A DNA stretch of 64,000 nucleotides, taken from GCA-2718815 sp963578105. Its GTDB lineage: Bacteria; Planctomycetota; Planctomycetia; Pirellulales; Pirellulaceae. Positions 8,505 through 17,167 of the stretch are shown in pieces. The translations under genes and the position numbers were made by a program. The DNA lies in contig CAUZBP010000005.1 in assembly GCA_963578105.1 (NCBI GenBank), positions 1 to 64,000 of the forward strand, given 5' to 3'. The notes beneath the pieces are model-generated. The model worked only from the letters and a program-made list of their open reading frames with translations, was not told the DNA's origin and did no database searches. Position 1 is the first letter of the stretch. Every line of letters begins with the position of its first letter.

Positions 8505-9836
8505 ATGAACCACGTCATTCTGCTTTCCGTCCCCGGGCTCCGGGCACAAGATGTTGCCAACATGCCCCATCTACAGCAGCTCGTTGCACGGGGGGAACAA
8601 GCATCCTTCCTGCCCAGCTTTCCCTGCGTGACCTGGCCGGTTCAGGCTAACCTGTTAACGGGCCGGCTGCCGAGCGACCACGGAGCAGTTGCCAACGGCT
8701 TTTACTGGCGAGAAACGGGGGAAGTCGAAATGTGGACCGCCGGAAATGATAAATTGGCCGCACCGCAAATCTGGGACTTGCTGCACCAACAGGATCCGGA
8801 TCTGACTTCAGCCGCCTGGTTTCCGATGCTGAGCAAGGGGTGCGGAGCAGACTTTGTTTGTATGCCCGCACCCGTTCACAATCCTGACGGCACCGAATCC
8901 CTGTGGTGTTACACACAACCGGGTGATCTGTACGGGGAACTTCTCGATCTGTTTGGTCACTTTCCTCTGCAACACTTTTGGGGTCCCCTGGCTAACATCC
9001 AATCTTCAGCCTGGATTGCCAAGTCAGCCGCCCATGCTGCAGAAAAATTTCGACCCGCGTTTTTCTACCTTTACCTGCCTCATCTCGATTACGCGGCCCA
9101 GCGCACCGGGCCCGACAGCCCGGACGCTCAAAAAGCGTTACAGGAACTCGATGACGTCCTAGGCAGGATGCAGGCGAGTTTCGACAAGGCCTTCGGTTCC
9201 GCGCCACTGATCTGGATCGTGGCTTCCGAATATGAAATTGTTTCGGTAAATCATGTTTGTTATCCCAATCGAATATTGCGCGAAGCAGGTCTTTTGCAGG
9301 TGGAACAACGTGAAGATGGAGAACATCTTGATATGGTTCAGAGCGAGGCATGGGCCCTGGTCGACCATCAATTCGCACACGTTTTCGTCCGTCAAGCCGA
9401 CCAGAAAACCGTGGCACAGGTTGCCGATCTTTTTCGAAACCAAGCAGGTATCGCCGAGGTGTTGTTAGAGAGTCAGCGTGCCGAGTACTCCCTCCAACAT
9501 CCAAGGTCCGGAGAGGTGACTCTGGTCTCTCATCCCGAAAGCTGGCAAGCCTATTATTGGTGGTTCGACGATGACCGAGCGCCCGCCTTCTCAAGAAAGG
9601 TCGACATTCATCGCAAACCAGGCTATGACCCCGTTGAACTGCACTTCGATCCCGCCACGAAGAGCATTCCGTTGGACGCGACTCTAGTGCGAGGTTCCCA
9701 CGGTGCACCCCTTACCGCATCACACCAAGGAATCATTCTCTGTTCCCAAAAAAATATCCTCGGGACGGGCCCGGTGGCAGACACCGATGTGGCTGAAATC
9801 GTGTTACGACAATTCGGCGTTTCCCTGGAAAGCTAG
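8505..9836 (+). CDS. Alkaline phosphatase superfamily / type I phosphodiesterase-like protein (EboF-like)
   Basis: A 443-residue member of the phosphodiesterase/nucleotide pyrophosphatase branch. The region PSFPCVTWPVQANLLTG contains the likely nucleophile Thr43, and HGAVANGFYWRETGEVEMW is the segment I associate with EboF-type proteins. Downstream are PHLDYAAQ, SEYEIV in place of the usual SDHG, and a final SHGAP. The N-terminal metal-binding Asp, normally in a VxxDVxG-type strand, seems to be Ser8 in LLSVPGL, so one metal site may be altered. No signal peptide is visible. The role in ebo clusters is metabolite processing and traffic; the substrate here is unknown. It is convergent with the TatD-like gene, 49 bases apart. 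Confidence 0.82.
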   Translation: MNHVILLSVPGLRAQDVANMPHLQQLVARGEQASFLPSFPCVTWPVQANLLTGRLPSDHGAVANGFYWRETGEVEMWTAGNDKLAAPQIWDLLHQQDPDLTSAAWFPMLSKGCGADFVCMPAPVHNPDGTESLWCYTQPGDLYGELLDLFGHFPLQHFWGPLANIQSSAWIAKSAAHAAEKFRPAFFYLYLPHLDYAAQRTGPDSPDAQKALQELDDVLGRMQASFDKAFGSAPLIWIVASEYEIVSVNHVCYPNRILREAGLLQVEQREDGEHLDMVQSEAWALVDHQFAHVFVRQADQKTVAQVADLFRNQAGIAEVLLESQRAEYSLQHPRSGEVTLVSHPESWQAYYWWFDDDRAPAFSRKVDIHRKPGYDPVELHFDPATKSIPLDATLVRGSHGAPLTASHQGIILCSQKNILGTGPVADTDVAEIVLRQFGVSLES

Positions 9837-9884
9837 GCGATGGTCCAGCCTGCCTGTTGACGTCGCCTTTCTCGCTTGCCTGGG

Positions 9885-10718
9885 TCAGTTCGTCACAACC
9901 GCCTCCTCATCAGGCGCTCGGTAGTCAAAATTGGAGCTTTGACTGAAGAACTCGATCGGATTCTCGTAGACGACACGACGAATCACGCTTTCCGCATGAC
10001 CTCGCTGCCGCATTTCGAAGATGAAGTCCGGAACAGCCGTCGGTTTGGACGGTCCCCAATCTCCAGCTGAATTCACCAGCAGTCGCTCGGGGCCATGAAC
10101 CTCAATAATGTCTGCCGCCCGCTGAGGCGTGCATTTTGTTACTGGATACAAAGTCATTCCAGCCCAAAAACCGTCTTTCAGCACATCAGCTACTGTGTGT
10201 TCTTCAACGTGGTCCACGAGCACACGATCTGTATCGATGCGGTGATCACTGGTCAGCATGTCGAGGATCATACGGGTCCCCAGATACTTGTCTTCCAGAT
10301 GTGGTGTGTGGATCAGGATGGGCTGATCAAATTGGACGGCCAGATCCAGGTGTTCCAAAAAAATCTGGGCCTCATTGCGGGTATTTTTGTTCAAACCGAT
10401 TTCACCGATGCCCAGGACTCCGGGTTCGTCTAAGAACTCGGGAATCATGGCGATGACTTCTCGCGACAGTTCCACGTTTTCAGCTTCCTTGGCGTTGATA
10501 CACAACCAGGTAAAGTGCTGAATGCCAAATTGGGCCGCTCGCCGTCTCTCAAAATCTGTCAATTGGTGGAAGTAATCGCGAAAACTATCGACGCTTCCCC
10601 GATCAAAACCGGCCCAAAATGCTGGTTCGCTGACTGCCACACATCCCATGCGTGCCAGCGTTGCATAATCGTCGGTCGTTCGCGAAACCATGTGAATGTG
10701 TGGATCAAAATAATACAT
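9885..10718 (-). CDS. TatD-family metal-dependent hydrolase (EboB-like)
   Basis: A 277-residue amidohydrolase-fold protein. It starts MYYFDPHIHMVSR, where HIH (His7, His9) provides two metal ligands. Other ligands are Glu in GIGEIGLNK, His in ILIHTPH, His in VLVDHVEEH, and Asp in NSAGDWG. This pattern fits TatD-like proteins, and the branch with DPHIHM and GIGEIGLNK is the one I associate with EboB. The enzymatic activity is probably hydrolysis of a phosphoester or amide, with unknown substrate. It is transcribed toward the phosphodiesterase-like gene, and a small gene precedes it by 71 bases in the same direction. All expected ligands are present, so it should be active. Confidence 0.88.
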   Translation of the reverse strand: MYYFDPHIHMVSRTTDDYATLARMGCVAVSEPAFWAGFDRGSVDSFRDYFHQLTDFERRRAAQFGIQHFTWLCINAKEAENVELSREVIAMIPEFLDEPGVLGIGEIGLNKNTRNEAQIFLEHLDLAVQFDQPILIHTPHLEDKYLGTRMILDMLTSDHRIDTDRVLVDHVEEHTVADVLKDGFWAGMTLYPVTKCTPQRAADIIEVHGPERLLVNSAGDWGPSKPTAVPDFIFEMRQRGHAESVIRRVVYENPIEFFSQSSNFDYRAPDEEAVVTN

Positions 10719-10789
10719 TTAGCAAACCTCACTGTAGCCTGGCATCTTGACAGAAGGGTTTTCTGGCTCGAAACAATCGCCTGGACTTG

Positions 10790-11059
10790 CTAACCATTGG
10801 AAACGTTTCCGCTCAAACCGTATTTTTCACGCCAATCCGGATCATACGACAAGGAGAAGAGCAGTTGAACGGCCCTGGCGCGTTCTTCCTGCGATCCGAG
10901 CAGCACCTCTAGCCCCTGCTGGAGGAGATCCCAACGCTGATCGCCTTCGACAGTACCCTGGGCACGTTCCACCCGATCAAACGAGGCTGCCAATTCCAGA
11001 ATGCGGGCACGTAGCTCCAGGAATTCGCGGTCCAGAATTTGCGTAGCAGAAGTCTCCAT
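10790..11059 (-). CDS. Short conserved-looking hypothetical protein next to the TatD-like gene
   Basis: An 89-residue, charged, all-helical protein (METSATQILDREFLELRARI at the start, then a second helix pair ending with LLFSLSYDPDWREKYGL). No transmembrane segment, signal or Cys pair. I do not recognise a named domain. I believe it is real because it has coding-like composition, an ATG start, and sits 71 bases upstream of the TatD-like gene in the same direction, probably as one operon. It occupies the place one might expect for eboA, but it is far shorter than the EboA proteins I recall, and I see no motif that supports that name. A small accessory or adaptor for the hydrolase is a guess. 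Confidence 0.65.
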   Translation of the reverse strand: METSATQILDREFLELRARILELAASFDRVERAQGTVEGDQRWDLLQQGLEVLLGSQEERARAVQLLFSLSYDPDWREKYGLSGNVSNG

Positions 11060-11783
11060 GTTCAGTTCCTCTAATGGCAGTCAGGCTGTTTGAGGGCCCT
11101 ATGAACGGCTCCTACCCACAGTTTGTTCTTCTCCGGGCCTATTTGCAAGGCATCCTGAAAGCATTACCGAAGCGAACATCGGAAAAACTGGAAACCATGA
11201 CTTACCTCAAGCGATTCGTCTTTTCCGGGACCGCAAAGGGCCACTGGAGAAGGAGTCCGCACGCCGCTCCCCGGTCAGCCCATTCGCTGGGGATCCGGCC
11301 GGATTTTTTCGAGTTTCATCGTTCCAAGACCCGGACCAGGATTGCCGTTAGTCTCAGCCCCCCACCGTACACGCATGGTCCGCGGGGTTGTCACGGGGCA
11401 GCCCAGGATCGGGGCCTTACCACCTGACCTACTTCAGGCAGATTTCGACCGGGTTTCCCAACTCAGTATTCATTGAATCAGGACCGCTGGAGCGGACCGC
11501 CGTGCAAACTGAGTCGACCTGCCGATCGACGGGTCACGTCAACAGAAAACAACGTGAACCAGGACAGCCGGATGCTAATGATTCCTGCTCGATTCAATTT
11601 CCCGACATTGAACGTTCAACCCTGACGTTGCGCTCAATCGTTTTGGTGTAATGCGTTTGTCGAAGATTCACAAAACCACACGCATCCAGTCGGCTGTCAC
11701 CTGACGGTTAGTAGACACTAGTCCTTTGTCCACCTTGGGGCAGTGCCCTCCGCGGAAGTCCGACCGTCAACCTGACCCAAATT
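11060..11783. other. Intergenic region, 724 bases, no gene seen
   Basis: This stretch upstream of the TatD operon and downstream of the coiled-coil gene holds only short frames with unconvincing composition (for example one at 11074-11427 on the plus strand, rich in Arg, Pro and His). I looked for tRNA acceptor/T-arm patterns and found none. A 12-base perfect palindrome, TTGAACGTTCAA, is at 11608-11619. The promoter of the 10790-11059 gene should lie near its left end. Confidence 0.5.
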
Positions 11784-13238
11784 CTAGAAAGAGTCGCCCT
11801 CCAACAGGGCCGGACTTCGCTCGCGAAATTCTTCGCTCTCATTTGTGTCACCTTCCGCTGCCGACTTGTTTTCCCGGCTGCGATTGATGACTCCCAGACG
11901 CTTCGTGGTCACACTTCCCTGCCAACCCATGAGGTCCAAAAATTTTTCCACCGAAATGCGCTGAACGCTGTACTGCTGGGCTTGACCGATGATCTCACTC
12001 AGATTCCCGGCAACTACGTTGGCGAGCTCATTGGTGGGGTCGGCACCATTTTCCTCAAAATCGTCCGGTGTCGGTTCGCTCAGGCGGATTGTCGTATCAC
12101 CAATGATTAAAAAGCGCGTTTCAAACGACATCTCTCCCGTTTGATTGCCGTCTTCATCCACCTCGGCGTCAATCACTCCCCCGTTCATCGAGATGATTTC
12201 GCGAATCATCTCGCGATCAGTCTTATCGTCCCCGTCGATATCCATTTTTCCTGCAAGTGCAAAATGCAAGTGACGCCCCCGGTCCCAGGCAGTCGAATAC
12301 AACACATCGCGGGGTAAAATCACGCGGGACGTATCGGTTTCCAGGATCCGGGCAAGCGCCCGGTGGGCGCCCAGGACTTGAATCACCTCGAGGGCACCCT
12401 TTTTCCGTTCCGGTTGAAAATTTTTCTCCCCCCTGTCGAACACAGAAAAAGTCACCAGAGGTCGCAAACCATCTTCGGAACCAACATCCAGGTAAGCAAG
12501 CCGGTCGCGATGATTCACCCAGGCAACACTGCCATCCGCAATCCCTATTTTTTCATAGGTCAGGAGATCGATATCGGTCTGTAATTTCTTGTTGGTCGTA
12601 TCAAGTGTCCGAATGGTGTCTTCACTCTTGGCAAGCAACTCGTTTTTCTCATCCTCCATGCGCTGCCTTTCCTTACGTTCCCTTTGAACGTCAGTAGCAT
12701 ACTTTTGATTCTCTTGCGTCATCCGTTGACGATCTTCTTTGAATCTCTCGCTTCGCACAGCCATTTCTTGGGCCGTTTCAGCGGATTTGTCCTTGTACTG
12801 AGTTGTGGCCTGTTCCTCCTCTTCGCGAGCCTTGTCGCGCTCGTTCCTCATCCGTTCAACCTGAACCTGTGTGTCCCTGACGCTCTTACTACTGTCCATC
12901 AAGCGGCCAATCAAATAACCAGGCAATTCGCGATAATTGCGATTTTCTTCCGGCCAGTTGTCCGCAAACATAGTCATATCCGTCTTATGCTGTGTCTCAA
13001 TATCCTTCAGTTCAGCCTCTTGTGGATAACCGACCATCGCCTTCATTTTTGTGAGATCGTCATTGGCTTTCCTGGTACCTGCCTCGGCCGTGTTAAGCCT
13101 CTCCTGCATCTGCACTTTTCCGAGAGCCGCTTCCTCCCTTGCCTTTTGCGAAAAAAAGAACAAGACCATCAGTACGACGATGATCAGAACACAGACGATC
13201 AGCCCAATTTGCAGGCCTTGATTTTCACGCGTAGCCAT
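11784..13238 (-). CDS. Membrane-anchored coiled-coil protein with a beta-rich C-terminal half
   Basis: A 484-residue protein of unknown function. Residues 11-29 form one hydrophobic segment (LQIGLIVCVLIIVVLMVLFF region) after a short N-terminus, so it is a single-pass anchor with the rest probably outside. About residues 32-235 are highly charged, Gln/Glu/Arg/Lys-rich coiled coil. Around 245-345 there is a segment (GSVAWVNHRDRLAYLDVGSED and on) with the G-x-V, LDVGSEDGL and VILPRDVL pattern seen in small extracytoplasmic beta-barrel domains. Around 350-415 the pattern FALAGKMD, then Arg/Ile-rich helix, SMNGGVIDAEV and TRFLIIGD resembles a BRCT fold. These domain readings are by eye and unverified. 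It is divergent from polA. Confidence 0.75.
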   Translation of the reverse strand: MATRENQGLQIGLIVCVLIIVVLMVLFFFSQKAREEAALGKVQMQERLNTAEAGTRKANDDLTKMKAMVGYPQEAELKDIETQHKTDMTMFADNWPEENRNYRELPGYLIGRLMDSSKSVRDTQVQVERMRNERDKAREEEEQATTQYKDKSAETAQEMAVRSERFKEDRQRMTQENQKYATDVQRERKERQRMEDEKNELLAKSEDTIRTLDTTNKKLQTDIDLLTYEKIGIADGSVAWVNHRDRLAYLDVGSEDGLRPLVTFSVFDRGEKNFQPERKKGALEVIQVLGAHRALARILETDTSRVILPRDVLYSTAWDRGRHLHFALAGKMDIDGDDKTDREMIREIISMNGGVIDAEVDEDGNQTGEMSFETRFLIIGDTTIRLSEPTPDDFEENGADPTNELANVVAGNLSEIIGQAQQYSVQRISVEKFLDLMGWQGSVTTKRLGVINRSRENKSAAEGDTNESEEFRERSPALLEGDSF

Positions 13239-13641
13239 GATAGTGCCTCAGACAATACGGACAGCGCAGCCGCCCATTTAGGAAAGGATTCGTTGGAGGG
13301 AAAGTTCGTTCCGCTCAAGCTTTACTCTTTGTACACCTGGGTGGAACGATCCCCGAAGATCCGATCAGAAATGAGGTTCCTGGCGACTGTTGGAAGTAAA
13401 ACATTGTTAACAAAGGACCTTTTAATTCTAATTAGAACGTGGAACAGATGTCAATTAAAAGCTTATCCAAGCCCGTTGGACCGGCGCATGCTGTTTCCCG
13501 CATCCTCGGCTTAAACCCACCTGAAGGTTTACAAATTAGCGGGATCCGTGTTCCTCACTCGCCGAAGTGCCCTCAATCGGTTATTTTGCTGAAGCAGGCG
13601 ATGACATGGAATGATCGGCAACCGAAAAGGCGGAAAATCGA
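13239..13641. promoter_or_regulatory. Divergent intergenic region with two adjacent palindromes
   Basis: This 403-base region separates the coiled-coil gene (minus) and polA (plus) and should hold both promoters. It contains two perfect palindromes within 34 bases: TTGTTAACAA at 13404-13413 and TTCTAATTAGAA at 13426-13437, in an A+T-rich patch. They could be operator half-sites for a dimeric regulator, or simply A+T-rich promoter sequence. I see no convincing coding frame. Confidence 0.4.
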
Positions 13642-16461
13642 ATGCTTGCGAAGAAGCCACAGCAGCAGTCTTTCATCGAATTTGCGGGGGCGGAGTCCGC
13701 TTCACCAGCCATTCACAACAATGCGCCTCAACCGACAGAATCGACACCATCGGGGGAATTGGCAGGCAAAACCGTTTATGTCGTCGACTCGTTTTCCTTG
13801 ATTTTCCAGGTGTTCCACGCCCTTCCTGAAATGTCGAGTCCCAAGGGACAACCGGTGAGTGCAGTGTTCGGTTTTTCTCGAGACATCCTGTACTTGTTGG
13901 ACGAAAAACAACCCGACTTTCTCTTCTGTGCCTTCGACCTTCCCGGCAAAACGTTTCGGCACGAGTTGTTTGCCGAGTACAAAATTCAACGCGATGAAAT
14001 ACCTGTGGACCTGCCGCCCCAAATTTCAACAATACAACGAGTCCTGGAATCTCTCGGCATCCCGATAGTGGCTTGTGACAATTACGAAGCTGACGACGTG
14101 CTTGCGACGCTCGCCCGCCGTTGCGACCAACTGGGTGCTCACTGTTACCTGGTGACAGGTGACAAAGATTGCCGACAATTGATCACCAAGTTCGTCAAAG
14201 TCTACAACGTTCGTAAAGATGCTATTTATGATGAAGACTCGTTAATGGAAGATTGGGGCATCCTCCCCAGTCAGGTGGTCGACTTTCAGGCCCTGGTGGG
14301 TGACTCGGTCGACAACGTCCCGGGGGTTCCCCTGATCGGTCCCAAGATCGCCCGAGAATTGTTGCAACGGTTTGGCACGTTGGACGAAATTCTGGCTCAC
14401 AGCGAGGAAGTCGCCGGAAAAAAAAGGCGTCAAAACCTGGTTGAAGGCCGGGAACAGGCGCTACTCAGCCGGCGCCTGGTCCAACTGGACGATCAAGTAC
14501 CCGTCAACATCGATTTTGAAGCAGCGCGCGTGAAACCGATCGAAGCCGGCCGTGTCCAGCCCCTATTCGAAGAATTTGGATTTCGTAACCTGTCACGGCG
14601 ATTTCGCGAGGAGCAAGAAGAAGCGGCTTCCAGTCCCTGGCAGGCAAACTACAAAACCGTGGCGACGGAGGCAGACCTGGCCGAACTTGTACGCCAACTC
14701 CAACAACAGAAACGGATCGCCGTAGACACTGAAACGACGTCACTGGACGCGTTGCAAGCCGATCTGGTGGGTTATTGCTTTGCCTGGCAGGCGGGTGAAG
14801 CATTTTATGTACCCGTACGCGCACCAGAAGGAGAACCTCAACTGGAACCTGCTCTCGTGGCCGAGGCTTTGCGTACGGTTCTCGAAAACCCGCTGATCCA
14901 AAAGGTGGGTCAAAACCTTAAATATGACAAAACCGTCTTACGATCTGCAGAGATCGAATTGCAAGGCATCACCTTCGATACCATGATCGCCGACTACCTT
15001 TTAGAGGCCGGCCAGCGTGAACACAACCTGGACGCCCTTTCTCGAAAATACCTTGGTCATCAAGCGATCAGTTTCCGCGAACTCGTCGGTTCTGGCCGAG
15101 ATCAAAAAAGAATTGATGAAATTCCTGTCGAACGGGTTACCGAGTATGCGGCAGAGGACGCCGATGTGACTCTGCGACTGGCCGACATCCTCTCGCAGAG
15201 ATTAAAACAAGAACAACTTGAAGAACTTTTCTACAATCTTGAACTTCCTGTTCTGGAAGTGCTTGTCGCCATGGAATCTGCCGGCATCTATGTCGATACG
15301 GAACGCCTGGCTCAATTAAGCAAGGTGCACGGCACACGACTGGAACAGTTAAAAACAGAAATCTACGAATCAGCAGGTCGTTCGTTCAACATTGCGTCCC
15401 CCAAACAGTTGGCAACGATTCTGTTTGAGGAACTGCAATTGCCAGTGATAAAAAAAACCAAAACGGGCGCCAGCACGGACGCGGACGTGCTCGAACAATT
15501 AGCTCTGCAGCATCCCCTGCCGGCCAAAATCATCGAGTATCGGCAACTCGCCAAACTCAAAAACACCTACTTGGATGCGCTCCCGCAACTGGTTAACCCC
15601 AAAACGAAACGGATTCACACGTCGTTCAATCAGGTCATGACAGCCACGGGACGATTGAGTTCGAATGAGCCCAATCTCCAGAACATTCCGGTCCGTACCA
15701 AGGAAGGACGTGAAATTCGTTCGGCTTTTCAAGCGGGCCCGGAGGGTTGGCATCTGCTGGCCGCGGATTATTCACAGATTGAATTAAGAGTACTCGCACA
15801 TTTCTCCGGAGACGAAAACCTGTGCCAAGCTTTCATGAGAGATGAAGACATTCACGCACTGGTCGCCAGTCAGGTCTACGGCGTGGAGTTAGCCGAGGTC
15901 ACAAGTGAGATGCGACGTAGCGCAAAGGCGATAAACTTCGGCATCATCTACGGGCAAAGTCCTTTCGGACTGGCCAAGGCGTTGCAAATCGATCGTGACG
16001 AAGCGGCTGCTTTTATCGAGGCCTATTTTGCCAAGTATCCGGGTGTTGACGAGTTCATTACAAAAACATTCCTCGCATGTCGCGAAAATTCTTATGTCAC
16101 GACACTTCTGGGACGCCGCCGAGCGATCCAGGGGGTCCGTCATCCTGAGAAATGGATGGGAAATCCACACCAACGTACTCTGCCCGAAAGGACCGCGGTC
16201 AACACGGTGATCCAGGGTTCTGCAGCTGACCTGATTAAACTGGCCATGATTCAAATACCCGCTCGCTTGGACCAAGATCAATTGAAAGCTCAGATGCTGC
16301 TTCAAATTCACGACGAACTGATCTTCGAAACTCCTGCGGCACAGATCAACCAACTCGCGGAAAGTGTCTCCGACACCATGTCAGAAGTTTTTCCTCTGAG
16401 AGTCCCACTAAAAGTTGACGTAAAAACCGGCCTGAATTGGGCTGACTGCGAACCGATCTAA
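13642..16461 (+). CDS. polA: DNA polymerase I with 5'-3' and 3'-5' exonuclease domains
   Basis: Full three-domain Pol I of 939 residues, for Okazaki fragment maturation and repair. The 5'-3' exonuclease region (about 48-330) shows AFDLPGKTFRHE, EADDVLATLA and GDKDCRQL. The proofreading domain keeps its acidic motif DTET at 362-365, so it should be active, unlike in Pol I from Taq. The polymerase has DYSQIELRVLAHFSGDE from Asp709, RRSAKAINFGIIYG (O-helix), and QIHDELIFE with Asp891. An N-terminal extension of about 45 residues precedes the nuclease; its start MLAKKPQQQSFIEFAG resembles a clamp-binding peptide. The ATG at 13642 is the only reasonable start covering it. coaE follows after about 95 bases. 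Confidence 0.96.
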   Translation: MLAKKPQQQSFIEFAGAESASPAIHNNAPQPTESTPSGELAGKTVYVVDSFSLIFQVFHALPEMSSPKGQPVSAVFGFSRDILYLLDEKQPDFLFCAFDLPGKTFRHELFAEYKIQRDEIPVDLPPQISTIQRVLESLGIPIVACDNYEADDVLATLARRCDQLGAHCYLVTGDKDCRQLITKFVKVYNVRKDAIYDEDSLMEDWGILPSQVVDFQALVGDSVDNVPGVPLIGPKIARELLQRFGTLDEILAHSEEVAGKKRRQNLVEGREQALLSRRLVQLDDQVPVNIDFEAARVKPIEAGRVQPLFEEFGFRNLSRRFREEQEEAASSPWQANYKTVATEADLAELVRQLQQQKRIAVDTETTSLDALQADLVGYCFAWQAGEAFYVPVRAPEGEPQLEPALVAEALRTVLENPLIQKVGQNLKYDKTVLRSAEIELQGITFDTMIADYLLEAGQREHNLDALSRKYLGHQAISFRELVGSGRDQKRIDEIPVERVTEYAAEDADVTLRLADILSQRLKQEQLEELFYNLELPVLEVLVAMESAGIYVDTERLAQLSKVHGTRLEQLKTEIYESAGRSFNIASPKQLATILFEELQLPVIKKTKTGASTDADVLEQLALQHPLPAKIIEYRQLAKLKNTYLDALPQLVNPKTKRIHTSFNQVMTATGRLSSNEPNLQNIPVRTKEGREIRSAFQAGPEGWHLLAADYSQIELRVLAHFSGDENLCQAFMRDEDIHALVASQVYGVELAEVTSEMRRSAKAINFGIIYGQSPFGLAKALQIDRDEAAAFIEAYFAKYPGVDEFITKTFLACRENSYVTTLLGRRRAIQGVRHPEKWMGNPHQRTLPERTAVNTVIQGSAADLIKLAMIQIPARLDQDQLKAQMLLQIHDELIFETPAAQINQLAESVSDTMSEVFPLRVPLKVDVKTGLNWADCEPI

Positions 16462-16555
16462 ATGGAATCAAGAGAGAAAAAACACGCCCGAGACCATGGG
16501 CAGCGCCGAGTCAAGAAAAAATCCCGAATTACCATCAACGACAGGCTATGACCTC

Positions 16556-17167
16556 ATGACAGTCATTGGCGTTATCGGCGGGATTGCGAGTGGAAAAAGT
16601 GTTGTCTCCGAGTATTTGCGCAAATTGGGTGCCACGGTATTGGATGTCGATCATTTCGGGCACGAGGTGTTGCGACAGCCCGAAGTTCGTGAAGCCGCTG
16701 TGAAGCAGTGGGGCCCCCAAATCTTAAATCCGGCGGGAGAGATTGACCGCCGAACACTGGCAGGGATCGTTTTTAACCCGGAAAACCCAAGAGAACTTGA
16801 ATTTCTTGAAAATTTGACTTTTCCGGACATCACTACCCGAATTCAAACCAAGCTCACAGAATGCGCTGGTGCCGGCACGCGAGCACTCATTCTGGACGCG
16901 GCAGTCATGATGAAGGCGGGTTGGGACGACTTTTGCGATGTCATCCTGTACGTGTCGGCCGAAAGGAACTTGCGATTGCAACGATCCAGGGAGCGGGGCT
17001 GGACAGAAACACAATTTGCAGCGCGTGAAGCTGCCCAACTCCCGGTCGAGCAGAAACGAGGCGGGGCCAATGTAATTATTGACAATAACGGGACTATTGA
17101 TCAAACTTACCGACAGACACGAGAGTTCTGGCAGTCACTCGACAAATTCTTGCCCGATGCCTCGTAG
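16556..17167 (+). CDS. coaE: Dephospho-CoA kinase
   Basis: CoaE phosphorylates dephospho-CoA in the last step of coenzyme A synthesis. The P-loop GGIASGKS is at residues 8-15. DVDHFGHEVLRQP is the substrate-binding segment, then GEIDRRTLAGIVF, LILDAAVMMKAGWDDFCD and the lid region RLQRSRERGWTETQFAAREAAQ follow in family order. I choose the ATG at 16556 (MTVIGVIGG), which places the P-loop at the usual distance, giving 203 residues. An in-frame ATG at 16496 would add 20 unconserved residues. The gene follows polA and precedes rho on the same strand. The other late CoA enzyme, coaD, is elsewhere in the window (36634-37137). Confidence 0.93.
   Translation: MTVIGVIGGIASGKSVVSEYLRKLGATVLDVDHFGHEVLRQPEVREAAVKQWGPQILNPAGEIDRRTLAGIVFNPENPRELEFLENLTFPDITTRIQTKLTECAGAGTRALILDAAVMMKAGWDDFCDVILYVSAERNLRLQRSRERGWTETQFAAREAAQLPVEQKRGGANVIIDNNGTIDQTYRQTREFWQSLDKFLPDAS

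Noticed and set aside
8992..9708. 238-residue minus-strand frame
   Set aside because: It is antisense to the phosphodiesterase-like gene, is Arg-rich, and has no known motif. The plus-strand protein has clear family features.
10790..11059. Naming the 89-residue protein EboA
   Set aside because: It is much shorter than the EboA proteins I recall and shows no shared motif. Neighbourhood alone is insufficient.
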